From Mikania micrantha (lineage: Eukaryota > Streptophyta > Magnoliopsida > Asterales > Asteraceae), in NCBI GenBank assembly GCA_009363875.1, contig CM018696.1, positions 92,898,215 through 92,962,214 of the forward strand: a DNA stretch of 64,000 nt, read 5' to 3'. The first letter of the stretch is position 1. Every line of letters begins with the position of its first letter. Of the stretch, positions 44,940 through 57,300 are shown one piece after another. Below the pieces are notes generated by a model that worked only from the letters and a program-made list of their open reading frames with translations, did no database searches and was not told where the DNA came from. The translations under genes were made by a program, and so were the position numbers.

Positions 44940-46480
44940 TACTCAAACATTTTGAGAAGCAAAATTAATTTTCATATCATATAATTCTTAGACACACGTA
45001 TATAAGACCCTAAAAAACAAAATTTTGAAAAAAACATAACAATTTGAAAAAAAAAAAAAAAGCATTTGACAATTATAATCAATCTAGTTAAACTCATTCT
45101 GGTGATGTTGGAAAACGTCTCATCAAACCTTATGTCTTTAACCTAAACCTTAAAGTTAAAGCCTAAAATGTAAACCTAACTCCTAAAACTAAACATTAAA
45201 GCTAAACCCGATAAAACTAAATTGTAAATCCTAAAAGCTAAACGTTAAGCTAAAAAAATAAAACTAGGATGAAGAATTCAATGACAAGGTTCAAACGCCA
45301 ACATAATGAGTTAAATTAGAGTTTGTTAAAATTGTTAAATGTTGATTTATTTTTCTTATTTTTATCTTTTTAAATAAAATACTCTTCATATTTGAACCCG
45401 CATATAAAGATTGTATTAGATCTTAAACCGAACCCCAAAATTAAAGCCTAAAATATAAACCCTAAGTCCTCAAGCTAAATCATAAACTTAAACCCCAAAT
45501 TGTAAATTTAAACACTAAAACTAAACTATAAAGTTAACCTGAAAAACTAAAATGTAAAATGATGTATGTTTTTTCAGTGGTAAAACATCTACAGTATTTG
45601 AACCATATTTGCAAATATTTGTAGCTGAAAAGCTGGACAGAACTTCTACAAGCTGTTAAAAAAAGACTTTTTTTTTTTCAAATGGAAGTAAAATTTTGAA
45701 ATTTAGAGAAAAAATTCAAAACTTTTTAGACATCTGCTGCAAGTTGTGACTTTAACTCCATTCAAACAATAATACACACTTTCCAATCCAAATAATACAA
45801 ATTACCCAAGTTGATTTGTCTCTAGGTTTTATGCTTCCCAATCTGTCCACCCAGTGAAGCCTCTCGACATGGTCAACTCGTGGTTGATTCATGTCTACAT
45901 CAAAAAAATGACAGACATATATTTTTTTAAAAATGTCTTGAAAAAACAAATAACCAATAGACCCCAAATTTTGCTATCTACGCAATGCAAACAGAAGAGG
46001 TCATGACAAACTTTTTTTTTAAAAAAAAACAACACCTAAAGTTTAAAAGCTAAAAGTTAAGCTAAAATATAAAAGCTGAGATGATAAAATTCGATAAAAT
46101 GGTTCTAACATCACAAAAATGAGTTAAATCAGAGTTTAATATAGTTGTCAAATATTGGTTTTTTATATTATTTTTTACATTTTTAGATAAAAATACTCAT
46201 CATATTTGTACCTATGTATATGAATTGTATTATATGAGAACTCAAATTAAAAAAATATATATAAGTTTTTATAACAATTTGTTTTATTTTAAAGCTTTAT
46301 GACCGTTTATTTTATTTTAAATCATGACAAAATATATATGATTTATATTAAAAAAACATATATATATATATATTACGGAGTTTGTAATTTAGCATCTTGT
46401 ACCCTGTCCTTTATTTACTCTTATCCTTTTTCTTAGAAAAGGTCGTTTTGAAGGTAACCCCACCCCCACCAAAAGCAGAA
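44940..46480. other. Intergenic DNA with degenerate 'ctaaacc' sequence
   Basis: About 45140-45260 and 45420-45560 are rich in 'aaacctaaa', 'taaagctaaa' type words. These are too irregular to be interstitial telomeric repeats of TTTAGGG. No gene is seen until the promoter near 46490. Confidence 0.4.
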
Positions 46481-46490
46481 CCTCTTCGTC

Positions 46491-46613
46491 TTTATAATTT
46501 ATAAAACCCCCAAATTCCCATCCCCATCCATTTTCACCCTCTCCGGTGGCCTTTGGACCTCTAATTTCTGATCAACCTCCGATTAGCTTGCAGAATTATC
46601 TTCACGAATTCCG
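46491..46613 (+). promoter_or_regulatory. Core promoter and 5' UTR exon of the RMA-like gene
   Basis: A TATA-like 'tttataatttataaaa' (46491-46506) is followed by a C/T-rich leader and a good splice donor (CCG|GTAATT at 46613/46614). The matching acceptor 'tttctttcag' is at 48214, 27 bp before the start codon. This arrangement, a 5' UTR exon then a long leader intron, is inferred from sequence only. The transcription start is probably near 46530. Confidence 0.55.
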
Positions 46614-48214
46614 GTAATTCATCGATTGCTTTACGTTTAGTTTGCTTATTTATCAAATCTGATTGTTTGCGTTGCCGTCACCGTCGTTTTTCGCTTTGGA
46701 TTTATGCTTTCTTTTTGATTAGTTCCAAATATTAGGCATATTTACACTCGATCGCCTGGAAAATTTATCAGTGAGTGCTATATGAGATGCGTTGGATTGC
46801 GTTCACTGTGCTCGGTTGTCTGGAGTTGATTTTCAACAAATTTATGTAGCTTTGTAGTTTATAGTTATAATATTGAGATGAAAATGATCGTGTTATTACA
46901 GTATGTTCTTCTCACTTGATTTGTAATTTAGAACAAAAGGTGTCGGTGCGTAGATAGTAAGTTATTTTCCTTGATTTGGTTGCAAGTTAGGTATAGTTTT
47001 CATTGTTTTGATGAGCATCGGAAGCATATATCTCGTTTGGAGAAGGTAAGTTCATGCCAATATCTGTAATTATATTGTTCTTTTTCCTATTATGAATTAT
47101 GAGCAATTTAAGACTTTAATTTCGCCTCCTTTTGTTTACCGACTGTTTTAAAATCTGTTAATTTGTGTTTCACTTACAAATCAGGATATTGCTGTTAAGA
47201 GTTTTCAGTCCAAACACATATATATTGGCCAAATTTAGGCTGGTAGAAAGCATGTTATCGTATATGTACATAATTTTTGTCGTTTATGCTTGCTAGAGGT
47301 TTATGTCTGCTTTTGAGGCTCAGTGGCCAATTTTTACCTTAAGTTTTGACTATTATTTGATTTTAAGCCATCCACGTGAACAAAAAATAAACATGTGTTG
47401 CATACATGGAGATTTCCCAATTTGATGATTACTAACTATAGAAAAATAGTGAATAGACTACGGCTCCTGGTTTTCGTCTTAGACCGGTGAGCTTTGAAAG
47501 TGGCGGTGGACTCCTCTTAAGGGTGTTGATAAACTGTTTTCAAGCAAACTGGTTTTTTTTTTTTGAGAAGTCATTTTTGGAGAGTTTGATGGGTTGTTTT
47601 TCTTTTTTCTGTTTTCTCTTCTTTAATAAATAAAGAGCAGTGATACCAATGTTGATATTTGATACACAAATGACATTTTTTACTTGGATAAATTGTCCTG
47701 AAAGTACTATGGCATGCACCAAACGTGCTATCACACATCAGTAGCTCTTTTTGCCCCAATAACACCAAGGATATAAGTTGTAGGTGATTAGGTGATGAAG
47801 AAAACCTTATTTTATGACGTGATGAGATAATTGCATTCTCTTGAAATTGTTAAAAGTGAAGGATTTTTGTGAGATAAACTGATAATTTCCTTCTCTAGAA
47901 ATTGTTAGAAGTGAAGTAAGCCTTATTTTTGTAGTTTTTTGCTGAATAATTTTTTCTTGCCTACTTTTTTCTTATGTTCTTTTGTGTCTGCCTTCAATTT
48001 TTCAACCATTGCACCAAATTAGTTATACGGATAAGTATTATTATTTAATCTAGATGTGGTAGTTGGATCCTGAAAAGAAAGGTCCCATGTAATTTAATGA
48101 AAATATTTGTTAGTTGGGCTGCGCATACATCTTAATTATTGTTCTGGTTTAATATACCTTTCAATCTTATATTCTACCATTGCATTTTCATACCAATTAC
48201 TACTTTTCTTTCAG
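46614..48214 (+). other. Leader intron of the RMA-like gene
   Basis: A 1.6-kb GT-AG interval between the untranslated first exon and the coding exon. It is T-rich and has no ORF of note on the plus strand. Long first introns near the start often enhance expression in plants, but nothing in the sequence proves this here. Confidence 0.5.
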
Positions 48215-48241
48215 GAATTACAAGCAACAATCGAACCAGCA

Positions 48242-48880
48242 ATGGAATTTGAAAATTATTTTCCTGATGAATTAAGTCCCGTTTCATCACCAGAAAAATC
48301 TTTACCCTGCTTTGACTGCAGCATCTGCCTTGACTTTGCTAAAGACCCTGTGGTTACTCTTTGTGGCCATCTTTATTGCTGGCCTTGTATTTACAAATGG
48401 CTATCTTTTCAGACCGATTCAGAGAATAACCCGTTATGCCCCGTATGTAAATGTGAAATATCCAAAACCTCAATGGTCCCGCTTTACGGGCGTGGAAAAA
48501 CATTACCTGAAAAGGAATCCAACAACAAAACGTCAAATATAGTTATCCCACCCAGACCGCATGCGTGCCTCTTGACCACCCCACCCAATCCCAATCGACA
48601 ATTTGCTCATCAAACACCATATGGAAGTTACAATTCTACCCCTGGAGTATACAGTCACGGCATGGATGGTTATAGTTCAAGTTCATGGATGTATGGAGAG
48701 ATGATTTATGCTCGGGTTTTCGGGAATTCACAGCGGTTATACACATTTCCAAACTCGTATCATCTTGCTGGGATTAATAATCCAAGATTAAGAAGGCAGG
48801 AGATGCAGGTTCATAGATCTTTAAACAGATTAACTATATTCATGTTCTGCTGCTTATTTTTATGTCTTTTGCTGTTTTAG
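48242..48880 (+). CDS. RMA-type RING E3 ubiquitin-protein ligase
   Basis: A single coding exon of 212 aa. An N-terminal RING-HC finger has C26, C29, C41, H43, C46, C49, C66 and C69 in standard C3HC4 spacing (cores CSICLDFAKDPVV, CGHLYCWPCIYKWL, CPVCK). The C-terminal ~16 residues (LTIFMFCCLFLCLLLF) form one hydrophobic tail anchor. This layout is that of plant RMA1/2/3 and animal RNF5: ER-membrane E3 ligases that ubiquitinate misfolded or regulated membrane proteins such as aquaporins. The middle region is rich in Pro, Ser and Tyr. I chose the ATG at 48242 because upstream in-frame codons to 48107 lie in the intron before the acceptor at 48214. The length is slightly below the usual ~230-250 aa. 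Which RMA paralogue it is cannot be decided. Confidence 0.88.
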   Translation: MEFENYFPDELSPVSSPEKSLPCFDCSICLDFAKDPVVTLCGHLYCWPCIYKWLSFQTDSENNPLCPVCKCEISKTSMVPLYGRGKTLPEKESNNKTSNIVIPPRPHACLLTTPPNPNRQFAHQTPYGSYNSTPGVYSHGMDGYSSSSWMYGEMIYARVFGNSQRLYTFPNSYHLAGINNPRLRRQEMQVHRSLNRLTIFMFCCLFLCLLLF

Positions 48881-51800
48881 TTCTGGGGGCAGGTTAGCCT
48901 CTTTTTCCCTTCTTTCTCCTATTTGGTTATTTATGTGCAGTTCTGTATGCTTGCTTATAGCATCATGTGTACATTTCTATGCTTAAGAAATATAGATGGT
49001 TTTGTATAAATGAAGGTTTTACATTTATCTTTCATTATCTGTTTTATACCAACTGTTGAAGTGAACTTTAAACGAACATTGGCTTCACATGCTTTTCTCA
49101 TAAGATTTGTTACTGAAATTCATGATGAATCTTTGGAATCAGTTATGGACACCATCTAATTTCTCACGCGTTTAATAATGAGATTTGATGAAATTTTGGT
49201 GATTTAAAAAAATAGTTTTGAATAGTGAACCAAGTATGACCCCGGCTTCTGGTCAATCTACATGTGCTTAGGTGGCCAAGTTTGACCATTTCAATATTGG
49301 AGGCTAGGCTATTACTGTCCAAGTCTTTATGGTTTTAGGTTTGGTACGTCTTGTACTCGAATGATATTTAGGTACACACGTTGTCCATTTTCTCATGAGA
49401 ATTCAAGAGTGTAAGAGACAGTAATACTAAATTTAGTATTAGATTGTTATATATTTTTATTAAATAAATATATAATAAATAAATGATTTGCCCGTAAATA
49501 TGTTTGTGTGTGTTAAACTTAGATTCACATTTTTTCAAAGTCGTCTTAGATTCTGTATGTATCGTGAGGTATATGTGTTAATGTATATGAGGTATTTAAA
49601 AAATATGAAATCTGAAAAATTCCAAAATCCGAATCGTATTCAAAACTAATCCGAATTAGAGATTCGGATTGGACATTCGTTTTTCTTATTTATATCAGAT
49701 ATACAAAATCTTGTTTATTCAGATCAGGTAACCGAATTCAACCCGAATAACCCTAATAAAACCTTTTTATTTGGATTATAAATAAGTTTATCCGGGTTAT
49801 TTGGATGGATTCGGATCGGATTAACATATTTCTAATTTGGGTAGGGTTTGGTTTCAAAAAATGTCTTAAAGATTTTCAAATCTTAATAAACTATTCAATT
49901 AACAATGTGGAGTAGGAGTGTGTGTGTGTCACTGTGTGTTAACAGCTCACACCCAAATGGCAGCACACTGATTCGCGGTCCACACCACTACCCGTAATAC
50001 CCGACACGTGAACCGACACACCAATTCATGGTTTGGCTATCGTGTATTTAACTTATATGTCATCGGTTCCTGTTCGATCCATAGTTTCATGAGTTTAATT
50101 TGGTTCCTAACCAATGATCGCCCCTAACTCAACCAAACCAATCTTTTACTAAAAAGATAATTTCTCTCTCATTTACGCAGCCTAACCAAATTGAATTTTT
50201 CACACGTTTACAACCCCTTCCAACCCTGTTTTTATTATATTAAAATAATTTATGATTAGTTTTTAATTTATTAAAAACATTACTTTATTTCCATGCAAAA
50301 TAAAATTATTTATTTGAAATATATAAATAAAATAAGATAAACAAGTTTTTTATATTTATTATATATATACAAATCTATATTTTTAATGCTTTATTTTAAT
50401 AAAATTTATGTTAGGATGTTCGCAATAAAAAAATAATAATAAATAAACAAGATTGTGTGATTAGATTTTTTTTAAAGTTAAATTGTTTATAAAATTAATT
50501 GTAGGAATAAAAAAGAAAAAAATAAATCAAAATTAAATCTATAAGATCAAAAATATGATAGGGAATTAGGTTGCAACCTTAGCATTCGATAGCGATTTAG
50601 TTATTAGTTTCTTTTTTTGTTTTTCTCAATCAAATTTTAAGCAAATATGTGTAAGATTATATTCATATATAAAAGTATGTTTAACATGCGTTAATATTTT
50701 ATTATTTAACTCCTTTATTGAGAAAGTAAAAATAAACTAAAAATTTAAGATTTAATTAGTCTAAGTTTATAAAAAAATAAAAAGTCATAATGAGAGGTAA
50801 TAAAACGGAAATAAAAAGGTTAGATTATCATTCTTCCTTTTCAATTATTATGGACATGGCTTTTTTTCTCTTAATATAATTTAAAAAAATAAGATTTAAT
50901 TTACATCACATCTATTTCTGGTTATTTTAGTAGCAGCCCAGATAGTTGAGATAGCTATCTAAAGCTATCAATATTATAACTTAATTTTAGAAAGTCAACA
51001 TTTAAGCACAATCTAGTTACACATTTCAAATTATGAAAATAATTGTGTATACACATTAAAATTGAATAGTAAAGTAGATTTTGAATAAAAAAAATTAACT
51101 TTAATATTATTTAATGCAAACCACACATTTATTTCAGATTTAAAATAGATGGCTAAGATTGGGTTTAAGGCTTAAATTTCTAAGGTAATGTTTTGTAAAT
51201 AACTCACCTTTATAAGGATAACATGTGATATAACTTATAAAGATCAATCCAAAATTTTTATTTTCAAATATAATTGCAACATATGTAAAACACTTTATTT
51301 ATTTATATGTACGTGTAGATTCATGTATATTTAAAATTTTACATTGATGTAAGTTATTTATCTAAACACATAAACTAGTGCAAGATCTAATACATTACAC
51401 TAGTGTAAGTTCGTAAACGCTTGTGAATTTACGCATATACATAAAAAAAAGTATTGTAACATGTAACAATGACATTATTTAGATTAATCTTAACAGGTTT
51501 ATCACATGTTATAACAGGTGAATTGGAATAAAAAAAGTTAGAGTGATTATAGTCCTCTCATTCTCTCTCTCTACACATATATGTTGAGTGATTAAATTGG
51601 AATAACAAAGTTTAATTAAGAAATAAAAAAATCGAATCAAACTATATCATGATATATATATTTTTTGTATTATTGTTTAATGAGAGTGAGAGGGTAAGAT
51701 TCACCTAACGATTTAAAAAGAAAGAAAAAAGAAAGCCAATATGTTAGGTTTATTTTTTATGAAGTGATATTACGAAGAATAGGTATATATGTTAGGTAAA

Positions 51801-52069
51801 AATGTCCAAAACGTCACCAAACACTTCATACGTTTTGGTGTTTGATTATGACGATAAGATGCTAATATATCTTAATATTAAATGCAATCCGAAATATCTA
51901 AAAATAGCTTGACTTAAGATGTGGACAAACGGATATTAGTTGACGGTTTCTGTATTATAAAGCTATGTGTACTCGTCACAATCACATCACTGCACGTAAG
52001 TGTCACATAAACAATTAATATCATTAACTCTTCTTTACATACATATGTGTTATCATCACCCTCCTCATA
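48881..52069. other. 3' flank and AT-rich intergenic DNA
   Basis: The first ~200 bp probably includes the 3' UTR of the RMA-like gene. About 49610-49850 and 49915-50150 contain 'ccgaattcaacccgaataac' and 'acccgacacgtgaaccgacac' sequences of the hAT-MITE type, with no clear ends. The rest is AT-rich with no gene. Confidence 0.35.
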
Positions 52070-52245
52070 ACTCTTGGTCACGCCCCCTTCATCACCCACC
52101 TCCTCTCTATCTTCCTTCGTTGCTTCCCGTGACCACGGTCACATGGCTTCTGTCACGCCCCGCTCACTTGAGCGGTGTAGTAGTTGTCCGGCGTGAGGAG
52201 GGCACGCCCAAAGGCACTCACACCTTGGTCAGCCCCCGTTACATA
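52070..52245. other. Small GC-rich island, unidentified
   Basis: In very AT-rich surroundings this stretch has several 'cacgccc' words ('gtcacgccccgctcactt', 'gagggcacgcccaaaggc') and 'cttgagcggtg'. No domain, tRNA box or terminal repeat could be assigned. The 82-codon ORF across it looks non-coding. It may be part of an unrecognised element. Confidence 0.3.
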
Positions 52246-53210
52246 TAACCTAAGTAGGAGAAGTTCATATTAAAATGCCTAATTTTTTATTTCTAATTTG
52301 GGTCAATGTAATTACTTAAGTATATATTACTTCGTTAAGAAATATAGAGCATTTATAATATAATAATTAATTAATATAGAAGAACTTATAAGAAAACTCT
52401 TAAAACTTAATGTAACTAAATTTATGAACCCTTCTCAACCAACATAAAATCTTTAAACAATATATCACGTATAATAAATTAACTTTTACAACAATTTTAA
52501 TTAAATCACTCTCCTTATTTATAATATCTCTATTTTATACATTTTACATGTTTGACATGTTACAATGTTTACGTGCCATTACACACACACATACATACAT
52601 GAATGTTCAATTGAGAACAATTATTACTTTCTAATTAAAGTAATCATTTATAGCTACAAGTTTAAAATGTATAATAGTAACTTTTCATACAAAAAAATAA
52701 TAATTTTATACGCCTCAAATCATGTGGCTATAAATATTGTTCTATTAAATATTTACAACTTTTTAGTTCTTGTTAGAATAAATCCATATATATATAGAGG
52801 GTATAAATCATTTCAAAATCACTTCTTAGTATGAAAACTATGAAAACCACGTAAAAATCATGTAAAAAAATATGATGTAAACCCACGTAAAATATTAGGT
52901 TAAAAATGTTATAATAAAAAATAAATATTTAATAAAGATATATAGATTACGGAGTTACGTATATGTAACCCAAAAAGTTACGCATGTAACTCATAAGTTA
53001 CATATATGTAATAGCATGAAATATATATATTTTTTAATTTTTTTCTCTTTTTTGTATATTTTTACCTTATAATAATAGGAAATAAAAAATGAAAAAAAAA
53101 TTGGTAATGATTGTAATTATTTTTCTTAGTTTTATATATGTGTTGTATCCAACAAAGACTCGATCTTAGAGAGAAATAATTATGTGATTCATATTAACAT
53201 TAGGGATGTC
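52246..53210. other. AT-rich spacer
   Basis: No gene. A (TA)n tract followed by 'gagggtataaatcatttc' at about 52785-52815 resembles the left ends of the (TA)n-associated elements at 38-45 kb, but no matching right end was found. Confidence 0.35.
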
Positions 53211-53832
53211 TACAGTTCTGTTCGTTTTGCAAAAAAATCTAAACCAAACCACTAACTGTGGTTTCAAAAAATGACAAACCAAATCGGCCATAAAAGTTGT
53301 GTAAACCAAACCGGCCGGTATTGTCGGTTTCACGGTTCGGTTTTAGCGGTTTCATGGTTTTATAAAAAACAATAGAGAGCATTTAATATAATGATGCAAA
53401 AGACTAAAATCCATTTCAAATTTCAAAAGTTGAAAACCATAACCTTAAGGCCAACCTTTATCAAAATAACATGTTTATCAAAAAAATGACGAATGAACTT
53501 TTATTGAAGATCATCTTCTAAATAAATAATATTATCATTTTTTATTTTAATATAACATGTGAGCCATGAATAAAGAGGATAGAGACTAAATGGGCAAGAG
53601 AAGTGAGAAGCCGTTAACTTAAGTTTTTCAATAATTTTAATGTGTGTAAACAGTTGGTGCGGCTTATACGTTTTAGAAAAAATGAAAACCATAAACCACA
53701 CCAAAATACTCGGTTTTTAGAATACTTAAACCATAAATCACACCATCAAGTTCTAAAACCGATCAAACCGATCAATTGTCTTTGATCTGGTCCGGTTTAG
53801 ACGGTTCGATCGGTTTATGGACTCCCCTAAAT
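53210..53832. mobile_element. hAT-like MITE, candidate
   Basis: The left end 'tagggatgtctacagttc' and right end 'ggactccccta' are imperfect inverted repeats. Both subterminal regions are full of 'aaaccaaacc', 'cggtttcacggttcgg' and 'ccggtttagacggttcgat' words. No 8-bp TSD could be matched, so the ends are approximate. Confidence 0.45.
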
Positions 53833-54337
53833 ACCACACATTAAAATTGATTTTTTTATTTAAAACCCAATTTTTTATTTAGGTTTAATATGAATCACAT
53901 ATTTATTTACAAGATTAAATCAGACTCAATCGGTGGACCTAGTTTAACCAACATCATGACTGGTGGGAAAATGGTGGGAAGTAGGAGAGAGTTCCAAAAA
54001 TGCACGAGGCTGACGATTGTTAAGCTTTAGCCTTTTGCTGTCTTGAATTATTATCTTGCTTGTACTCAAACTTGAAAACTAGCCCCTTTCAAATCAGTCC
54101 GAATATTGTGTTCTTTCTCGTTTAAATGTGATTAGAATGAGTTTCTATCACCTCATGAAACAAACTATAAAATCAACATTTTCAAGCACATCCAAATTTC
54201 AAGTTTATACCATGATCAACTTCAAGTACAAAATACACACAATGTCACAAACACCACATCCAGACTCAACACTAGATCAAAATTCTTAATAAAGCTCAAC
54301 AATTTCTACTACTAAAAAAAGTGACAAGTCTTACCTT
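53833..54337. other. 3' flank of the glutaredoxin gene
   Basis: No separate gene. The bases adjoining 54338 are expected to hold the 3' UTR of the minus-strand glutaredoxin gene. Confidence 0.35.
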
Positions 54338-57300
54338 TTACTCTGATAGGGTAGCTGCAAGTTCACCATTGCTTTTAAGCTCCAAAATGATATCACATCC
54401 TCCAATCAACTCACCTTTATAATAAAGTTGTGGGAAAGTAGGCCAGTTCGAGTACGTCTTTAAACCTTGTCGAACATCCTCGTCACTCAAGATATCAAAA
54501 GATCCAAACTTTACACCTTCTTCATTGAGGGCATTTACAACTTTTGAGCTAAAACCACATCTTGGGGCATCTGGGGTCCCCTTCATAAAGAGCATAACAG
54601 GTGTGGAACTAACTAGTTTCTTCAGATGATCTTCAAGAGAAATGACACCTTTTTCAACCAAGGTTTTTTCAAGTTCACCACTCTTTCGCATTTCTAGAAC
54701 AATATCTGATCCCCCAATGAGCTCACCTTTTATGTAGAGTTGAGGGTAGCTTGACCAGTTTGAGTGGACCTTTAGGCCTTGCCTTACTTCATCATCTAAG
54801 AGTATATCAAAAGTCTTGAAATCAACCTCTTCTTCTCTCAGAATCTCAACTACCTGAAGGATTATATAGATTTGCGAACATACGATCAATGATCACGGGT
54901 AAGATCACTTTCAAGTTTTATGTTACAACTTGTGTGATACTGGTAAGTATCAGTTGTAAGCATCTGATAAGCTTTATCTTTAAAAGAAAAATAATTACCA
55001 AAAGTCTGCACTCTAAAGGACTGGTAAATGCATGGAGAGACCACCCAACTATAAAAGCTTCAAAAGGTTTAATTTACAATAAGTTCAGCCAACATGCATT
55101 AAAAATGATAAAATGACCATTATATCCTTCAACTAAATTTTAAATAATAAAATAAAGCCAGAGTTTTTCACCCACGTTTTAAACTTGACTAAAACTATAT
55201 TTTGACTATACCCTTGAACATCCCACAGAGCAAGTATGACATTGGGACCATATATTAAACTGATAAGAACAAATACGGCACTTGATCTTAGCCAAAAGGC
55301 AGAGAGGTATCATTGGGACACATAAAAGTCCTCTAAACTTCTATAACTGCATATTTTCCTAAATCATGCTTATAACTATATACATTGCGCATTGAAAACT
55401 TGTATTTAGGAAACACGTAATTTGCAAGTTTAGAGGGGGGTAAATGCAATTCCTCAAGACAAATACCTCACCAAATTATAGCAACAAAATCATAAATAAG
55501 TAGGCAAGAATCAATCACCTTTCGGCTGAAACCGCATCTAGGTTCATCTGGACTTCCCTTCATAAAAAGCATAACAGAAGCTGAATTGATAAGACTTTCA
55601 AGGTGGGAAGTCAAAGCCAGGCTCAATCCAGTTGAATTGGTGACTCCTCCATGTTGACCATCAGATCCCACCACAGCTGACTTACTGACATCATTGTTTC
55701 CGACCCCATGATCGGTAAAAGCTTGTTTCAATTCACCCCCTTCATGCATGGCAATTATAATATCAGACCCTCCAAGAAGCTCCCCATTACAATAGAGTTG
55801 TGGATAAGTGGGCCAGTTTGAGAATTTTTTTAATCCTTCACGAACCTCGTTGTCACTAAGGATATCAAAGGTACCGAATTTAACATTTTCAGATTTCAAG
55901 ATTTCAACGGCTTTTTTACTAAATCCACATTTGGGTTCTTCAGGGGTTCCTTTCATAAACAGCATAATGGGGTGAGAACGGATGAGCTTTTCAAGGCGGG
56001 TTTTCAGTGAGTCGCTAATGCCAGCTGGTGATGGTGAGTGAGTTTTCCCATGTAGTGAGTTTTCAATTTTAGCAAAATCTTGAACTGCTTCAAGAACCGA
56101 AGGTCCTGCTGCCATCCCTAGACTTGCGGGCGCAGCCGGTTCACCAGCATGAATTAACCCCATGATTTTTGAAACTTTGTTTGCCAGTTCAGATGGATAT
56201 GCGCCTTCCAATTTATCAACCATTTTGCCATCCTATAAAAAAAATTTAGTAAGTTCTATAAAACTAGAAAACTTAACATAGTCTCGAATAAACAAACAAA
56301 CATACCCAGTGAATTCCTACTTTGGAGTGGGGTCTGGGAGGGGATAGATGAAGACAAACCTTACCCCTACCTCAAAATGAGGTAGACAGGCTGCTTTAGA
56401 GGGGAACCTTGTCTCATTATAAAAACATAGTCTCAAAATTTAGTTAATAAATACATCCTTTGATTGTACTTTATAATAAAATGAAATGCATAGATCAAAC
56501 TCCTACCACAAAATGAGGTAGAGAGGCATCTTCTAAGGAGAGCCTTGGCTCATGATAAAAACACAGTCTCAAATTTAGTAAATAAATACATCCTTTGATT
56601 GTACTTTATAATAAAATGAAGTGCATAGATCAAACTCTTAGCCATTAATAATGAATTAAATAGAAAATCTTGTATATATTTAGATTATTATGTTTCCTAG
56701 TTTTGTGCTAAGTTTGTTTGTATTTTCTCCCTATATAAGGGATGGGTTGATTTCATGAATGGCAATCAGTCTTTTACCCTAATTGCTTTTATCCTAATTG
56801 CTTTTATGGTATGAGAGCCGTGATCTCTGAGTACCTCTACCGATTCTCCTGCCATGGCAAAAGATGATTCAACTTCTGAACCCTCCACACCGAAACCTTC
56901 CTCCTTGCACCCTGCTTACTTGGTTTCGAACATACAAACCAAGATTCGAACCCTGGATGGAAATAAGGTGACCTACTCTTCGTGGGTTACACTTTTTCGA
57001 TTACATGTTGTCGCCTACAAGGTGCTCAACCACATTGATGGAACCCCTGCACCGGTTTCTTCACCTGCTAATGCGGCTTCATGGCAAGAACTTGATGCAT
57101 TAGTTTTGCAGTGAATTTATAGCACGGTTTCAGATGATCTGATGATCTGCTGATCCGTATTCTTGACACCAAAAACACCGCCTATGCGGCATGGTTGTAA
57201 CTCGAAAAAATATTTCTAAGCAACAAGAAGGCCAGTGCAGCAGCCCTCGAAACAAAATTCTGCAACCTCTCATTAACAGCCTATTCATCCGTAGAAGATT

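Noticed and set aside
45130..46080. Possible interstitial telomeric repeats ('cctaaa' words)
   Set aside because: The words are irregular and never form consecutive CCCTAAA units.
48107..48241. 45-codon N-terminal extension of the RING protein
   Set aside because: It lies upstream of a strong splice acceptor (48214) and is not family-like, so it is read as intron and leader.
52000..52248. 82-codon Pro/His-rich ORF
   Set aside because: Composition follows the GC-rich patch. No domain and no neighbouring exon.
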